This document shows, piece after piece, positions 4,526-6,947 of a stretch of 6,947 nucleotides of DNA. The notes below the pieces were generated by a model. The model saw nothing but the letters and a program-made list of their open reading frames with translations, was not told where the DNA came from and did no database searches. The stretch covers positions 1-6,947 of the forward strand of contig JAEDMB010000103.1 of the NCBI GenBank assembly GCA_016303235.1. Reading direction: 5' to 3'. Within the stretch, counting starts at the first letter, position 1, and every line of letters starts with the position of its first letter. This stretch comes from Oscillospiraceae bacterium (GTDB lineage Bacteria > Bacillota > Clostridia > Oscillospirales > Ruminococcaceae). The translations under genes and the position numbers were made by a program.

Positions 4526-5470
4526 ATGAACAAAATCACTATAATCGGTACAGGAAGCGTTGGTTCAACTATCGCCTATACCCTCGCTGTTCAGGGTATG
4601 GCCTCTGAAATCGTTATGATTGACATCAACGAAAAAAAGGCTCTCGGCGAAGCTCTTGACATCCGTCAGGGTACTCCCTTCTGCTCATCTGTATCTATTT
4701 ATGCCGGCAATTACAGCGATGCAAAGGATTCTGATATTGTTATCATTACTTCCGGTATCCCTCGTAAGGCTGGTCAGTCAAGACTTGAACTCGCTCAGGT
4801 AAACGTAAACGTTACAAAGCAGATTGCTCCAGAAATTACCAAGTACTGCCCGAATGCTACTTTTATTTTCGTAAGCAACCCTGTTGACATTCTCACATAT
4901 ACTTTCGCAAAGGTTTCAGGTATTCCCGAAAATCAGATAGTAGGTTCAGGTACTATTCTTGATACTGCAAGACTCCGTTCAAAGCTTGCTGAAGACTATT
5001 CAATCAGTCAGCAGAATGTTCACGCTTATGTATTCGGCGAACACGGAGATTCTTCATTCGTTCCGTGGTCACTTGCAAATATCTCAAATATCCCTGTTGA
5101 CGATTATCAGGCAAGCATTTCAGGAAGCAAGGGACTTTATCCGGCACTCAATCACGCTGAAATTGAAGAATATGTCCGCAAGTCCGGAGCTCGTGTAATC
5201 GAAAGCAAGGGTGCTACTTTCTATGCAGTTTCAATTTCTGTATGCCACCTTGTTAAATGTCTTCTCAGCGGTGCTGATACTACTCTTACAGTTTCAACTA
5301 TGATGCACGGCGAATACGGAATTGATGACGTTTGCCTCAGCACTCTTACAGTAGTAGGTGCAAATAAGGTTAAGGGCAAGCTTATTACTCCTCTTACAGA
5401 TGCTGAAATTGCTCTCCTCCACAAGAGTGCAGAAAGCCTTAAGAGTGTTATTAAAGGTCTTGAAATATAA
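4526..5470 (+). CDS. NAD-dependent lactate/malate dehydrogenase family enzyme, probably malate dehydrogenase
   Basis: This is a 314-residue cytoplasmic 2-hydroxyacid dehydrogenase. The Rossmann motif GTGSVG is at residues 8-13, and Asp33 ends the second strand (VMID), which favours NAD over NADP. Catalytic residues are present: Arg86 on the mobile loop, Asp146 and Arg149 (LDTARLR), and His173 (GEHGDS). Overall it resembles tetrameric lactate dehydrogenases (GEYGIDDVCLS, KGAT), so a database may label it L-lactate dehydrogenase (ldh). The specificity position, Gln102 in lactate dehydrogenase numbering, is Arg80 here (IPRKAGQSR), the residue of malate dehydrogenases. Gly221 also replaces the usual second Ala of the lactate-type AA pair. 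Fumarase starts 22 bases downstream, which fits oxaloacetate-to-malate reduction. Lactate versus malate use is not settled, so no symbol (mdh or ldh) is given. Codon use suggests high expression. Confidence 0.9.
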   Translation: MNKITIIGTGSVGSTIAYTLAVQGMASEIVMIDINEKKALGEALDIRQGTPFCSSVSIYAGNYSDAKDSDIVIITSGIPRKAGQSRLELAQVNVNVTKQIAPEITKYCPNATFIFVSNPVDILTYTFAKVSGIPENQIVGSGTILDTARLRSKLAEDYSISQQNVHAYVFGEHGDSSFVPWSLANISNIPVDDYQASISGSKGLYPALNHAEIEEYVRKSGARVIESKGATFYAVSISVCHLVKCLLSGADTTLTVSTMMHGEYGIDDVCLSTLTVVGANKVKGKLITPLTDAEIALLHKSAESLKSVIKGLEI

Positions 5471-5492
5471 TTCAGAATAGAGGTTTTTTACA

Positions 5493-6869
5493 ATGGAATA
5501 TCGTATAGAACACGATTCAATGGGCGAAGTTAAAGTTCCTGCCGACAAGTACTGGGCTGCACAGACTGAAAGAAGTCACGAAAATTTCCTTATAGGTGTC
5601 GGAATCGAAACTATGCCCCGTGAAATTACTCACGCTTTCGGTATACTCAAAAAGGCTGCGGCTCTTGCAAACCACGAGCTTAAGCCAGAAAAAATGACTG
5701 ATAAAAAACTTGATGCCATTTCAAAGGCTTGTGATGAAGTTATAAGCGGTTCTCTTAATGAACATTTTCCGCTTGTAGTATGGCAGACAGGCAGCGGTAC
5801 TCAGTCAAATATGAATACAAATGAAGTTATCGCTAACAGAGGCAACGAAATTGCAGGCGAAAAAATTCTTCACCCTAACGATGATATAAATATGAGCCAG
5901 TCCTCAAATGATACTTTCCCGACTGCTATGCATATTTCAGCCGTTATTGCTATCGAGGACAAGCTTTTCCCTGCTATTGATACTCTTGTTGAAACTTTCA
6001 AGAGACTCGAAAAGGAAAACGAGGGAATAGTTAAGAGCGGACGTACTCATCTTCAGGACGCTACTCCGATTGCTTTTTCACAGGAAATAAGTGGCTGGCG
6101 TTCAAGCCTTGAAAAGGATAAGAAACTTCTTGAAGCTGCTCTTCCCGAACTCAAGGAGCTTGCTCTCGGCGGTACTGCCGTAGGAACAGGTCTTAACACT
6201 CCAAAGGGATTTGATGTTAAAGTTGCAGAAAAAGTTTCCGAAATCACCGGAAAGGATTTCAGAACTGCTTCAAATAAGTTCCACGCACTTACTTCTAAAG
6301 ATGAAATTGTATTCGCTCACGGTGCTTTAAAGGCTCTTGCTGCTGACCTTATGAAAATCGCAAACGATGTAAGATGGCTTGCAAGTGGCCCGAGAGATGG
6401 TCTCGGTGAAATATTTATTCCCGAAAATGAACCCGGTTCATCAATTATGCCCGGAAAGGTAAATCCGACACAGTGCGAAGCTGTTACTATGGTAGCCGTT
6501 CAGGTTATGGGTAACGATGTTGCAGTAGGTATGGCTGCATCACAGGGCAACTTTGAACTTAATGTATTTATGCCGGTATGTGCTTATAATTTCCTCCAGT
6601 CTGCAAGACTTCTTGCTGAAGCTATTATGTCATTCAATAAGAATTGTGCTGTCGGAATCAAGGCTAACCGTGAAAAAATGCACCATAATCTGCACAATTC
6701 ACTTATGCTTGTCACTGCACTCAATCCATATATAGGATATGAAAATGCTGCAAAGACAGCTAAAAAGGCATATAAAGAAAACATCTCTTTAAAGGAAGCC
6801 TGTGTTGCTCTTGGATTCCTTACAGAAGAAAAGTTTGACGAAGTATTCCACCCCGAACAGATGTGCTGA
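5493..6869 (+). CDS. fumC: Class II fumarate hydratase (fumarase C)
   Basis: This 458-residue enzyme interconverts malate and fumarate without an iron-sulfur cluster and normally works as a cytoplasmic homotetramer. Family landmarks are all present. They are GSGTQSNMN (100-108), HPNDDINMSQSSND (127-140) holding the second-site His127, GRTHLQDATP (183-192) with catalytic His186, and the signature loop GSSIMPGKVNP (315-325) with the catalytic Ser pair 316-317. Each aligns with E. coli FumC two residues higher. Length is normal and the C-terminus (LGFLTEEKFDEVFHPEQM) is of fumarase C type, separating it from aspartase and argininosuccinate lyase. AGAGGT at 5479-5484 precedes ATG at 5493. With no terminator in the 22-base gap it shares the transcript of the dehydrogenase. 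In a fermenting anaerobe it would probably run from malate to fumarate. Confidence 0.97.
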   Translation: MEYRIEHDSMGEVKVPADKYWAAQTERSHENFLIGVGIETMPREITHAFGILKKAAALANHELKPEKMTDKKLDAISKACDEVISGSLNEHFPLVVWQTGSGTQSNMNTNEVIANRGNEIAGEKILHPNDDINMSQSSNDTFPTAMHISAVIAIEDKLFPAIDTLVETFKRLEKENEGIVKSGRTHLQDATPIAFSQEISGWRSSLEKDKKLLEAALPELKELALGGTAVGTGLNTPKGFDVKVAEKVSEITGKDFRTASNKFHALTSKDEIVFAHGALKALAADLMKIANDVRWLASGPRDGLGEIFIPENEPGSSIMPGKVNPTQCEAVTMVAVQVMGNDVAVGMAASQGNFELNVFMPVCAYNFLQSARLLAEAIMSFNKNCAVGIKANREKMHHNLHNSLMLVTALNPYIGYENAAKTAKKAYKENISLKEACVALGFLTEEKFDEVFHPEQMC

Positions 6870-6883
6870 GAAAGGGGATTAAT

Positions 6884-6947
6884 ATGAAAATAAGTTATTA
6901 TCCGGGCTGTACGCTCAAGACAAAGGCAAAAGAGCTTGACAGATACG
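6884..6947 (+). CDS. Partial: likely HdrB/TfrB-type cysteine-rich (CCG domain) iron-sulfur protein, N-terminus only
   Basis: Only 21 codons lie inside the window (MKISYYPGCTLKTKAKELDR and one more residue). The opening YYPGCTL within the first dozen residues is characteristic of proteins with the cysteine-rich CCG domain, such as heterodisulfide reductase subunit B and the B subunit of thiol:fumarate reductase, where the Cys helps bind an unusual iron-sulfur cluster. AAGGGG at 6872-6877 lies 6 bases before the ATG, and the fumarase stop is only 14 bases upstream, so it is the third gene of the operon. Next to fumarase, an electron-transfer subunit of a fumarate reductase is the natural guess. 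That is inference, because the domain repeat and partner genes lie beyond the edge. Confidence 0.7.
   Translation, partial: MKISYYPGCTLKTKAKELDRY

Noticed and set aside
5294..5548. Minus-strand open frames across the dehydrogenase-fumarase junction and within fumC
   Set aside because: They mirror well-supported coding sequence, lack ribosome sites and resemble no protein family.
1..6947. CRISPR array, insertion sequence ends, tRNA or rRNA genes
   Set aside because: I found no regularly spaced repeats, no transposase-like protein or terminal repeats, and no cloverleaf or rRNA-like sequence on either strand.

Overview
The window looks like chromosomal DNA of a low-GC anaerobic Firmicute, most likely a Clostridia member related to Ruminococcus. 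The reasons are an AT-rich sequence, strong AGGAGG-type ribosome sites, consensus sigma-A promoters, U-tailed hairpin terminators, and a fermentative gene set. The genus is inferred from gene content and codon style, not proven. I see no tRNA, rRNA, insertion sequence, CRISPR array or phage structural gene.

Left block (1-1740). A hairpin terminator at 50-83 closes a two-gene minus-strand operon that encodes two small membrane proteins of unknown function (530-1204, then 99-503). A small XRE-family repressor (1345-1692, +) is divergently transcribed from it. The intergenic region holds a perfect sigma-A promoter for the membrane operon. A perfect 15-bp palindrome lies exactly between its -35 and -10 boxes, and a 13/15 copy lies 30 bp away on the repressor side. 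This looks like a self-contained repressor-operator switch and is the least explained part of the window.

Middle block (1740-4204). A sodium-dependent NSS-family transporter (1819-3156) and a LysR-type regulator (3281-4204) lie in the same direction. Each has its own perfect TTGACA-N17-TATAAT promoter, and a terminator separates them. Both are therefore probably expressed independently.

Right block (4205-6947). About 320 bases without a convincing gene contain the LysR terminator, a weak promoter and a leader hairpin. An operon follows: a lactate/malate dehydrogenase family enzyme (4526-5470), class II fumarase FumC (5493-6869), and the first 21 codons of a protein that opens like HdrB/TfrB-type cysteine-rich proteins (6884 onward). 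The dehydrogenase has Arg at the position that is Gln in lactate dehydrogenases, which points to malate/oxaloacetate. Together the genes read as the reductive arm oxaloacetate -> malate -> fumarate -> (fumarate reduction) -> succinate, although the reductase itself lies beyond the window edge.
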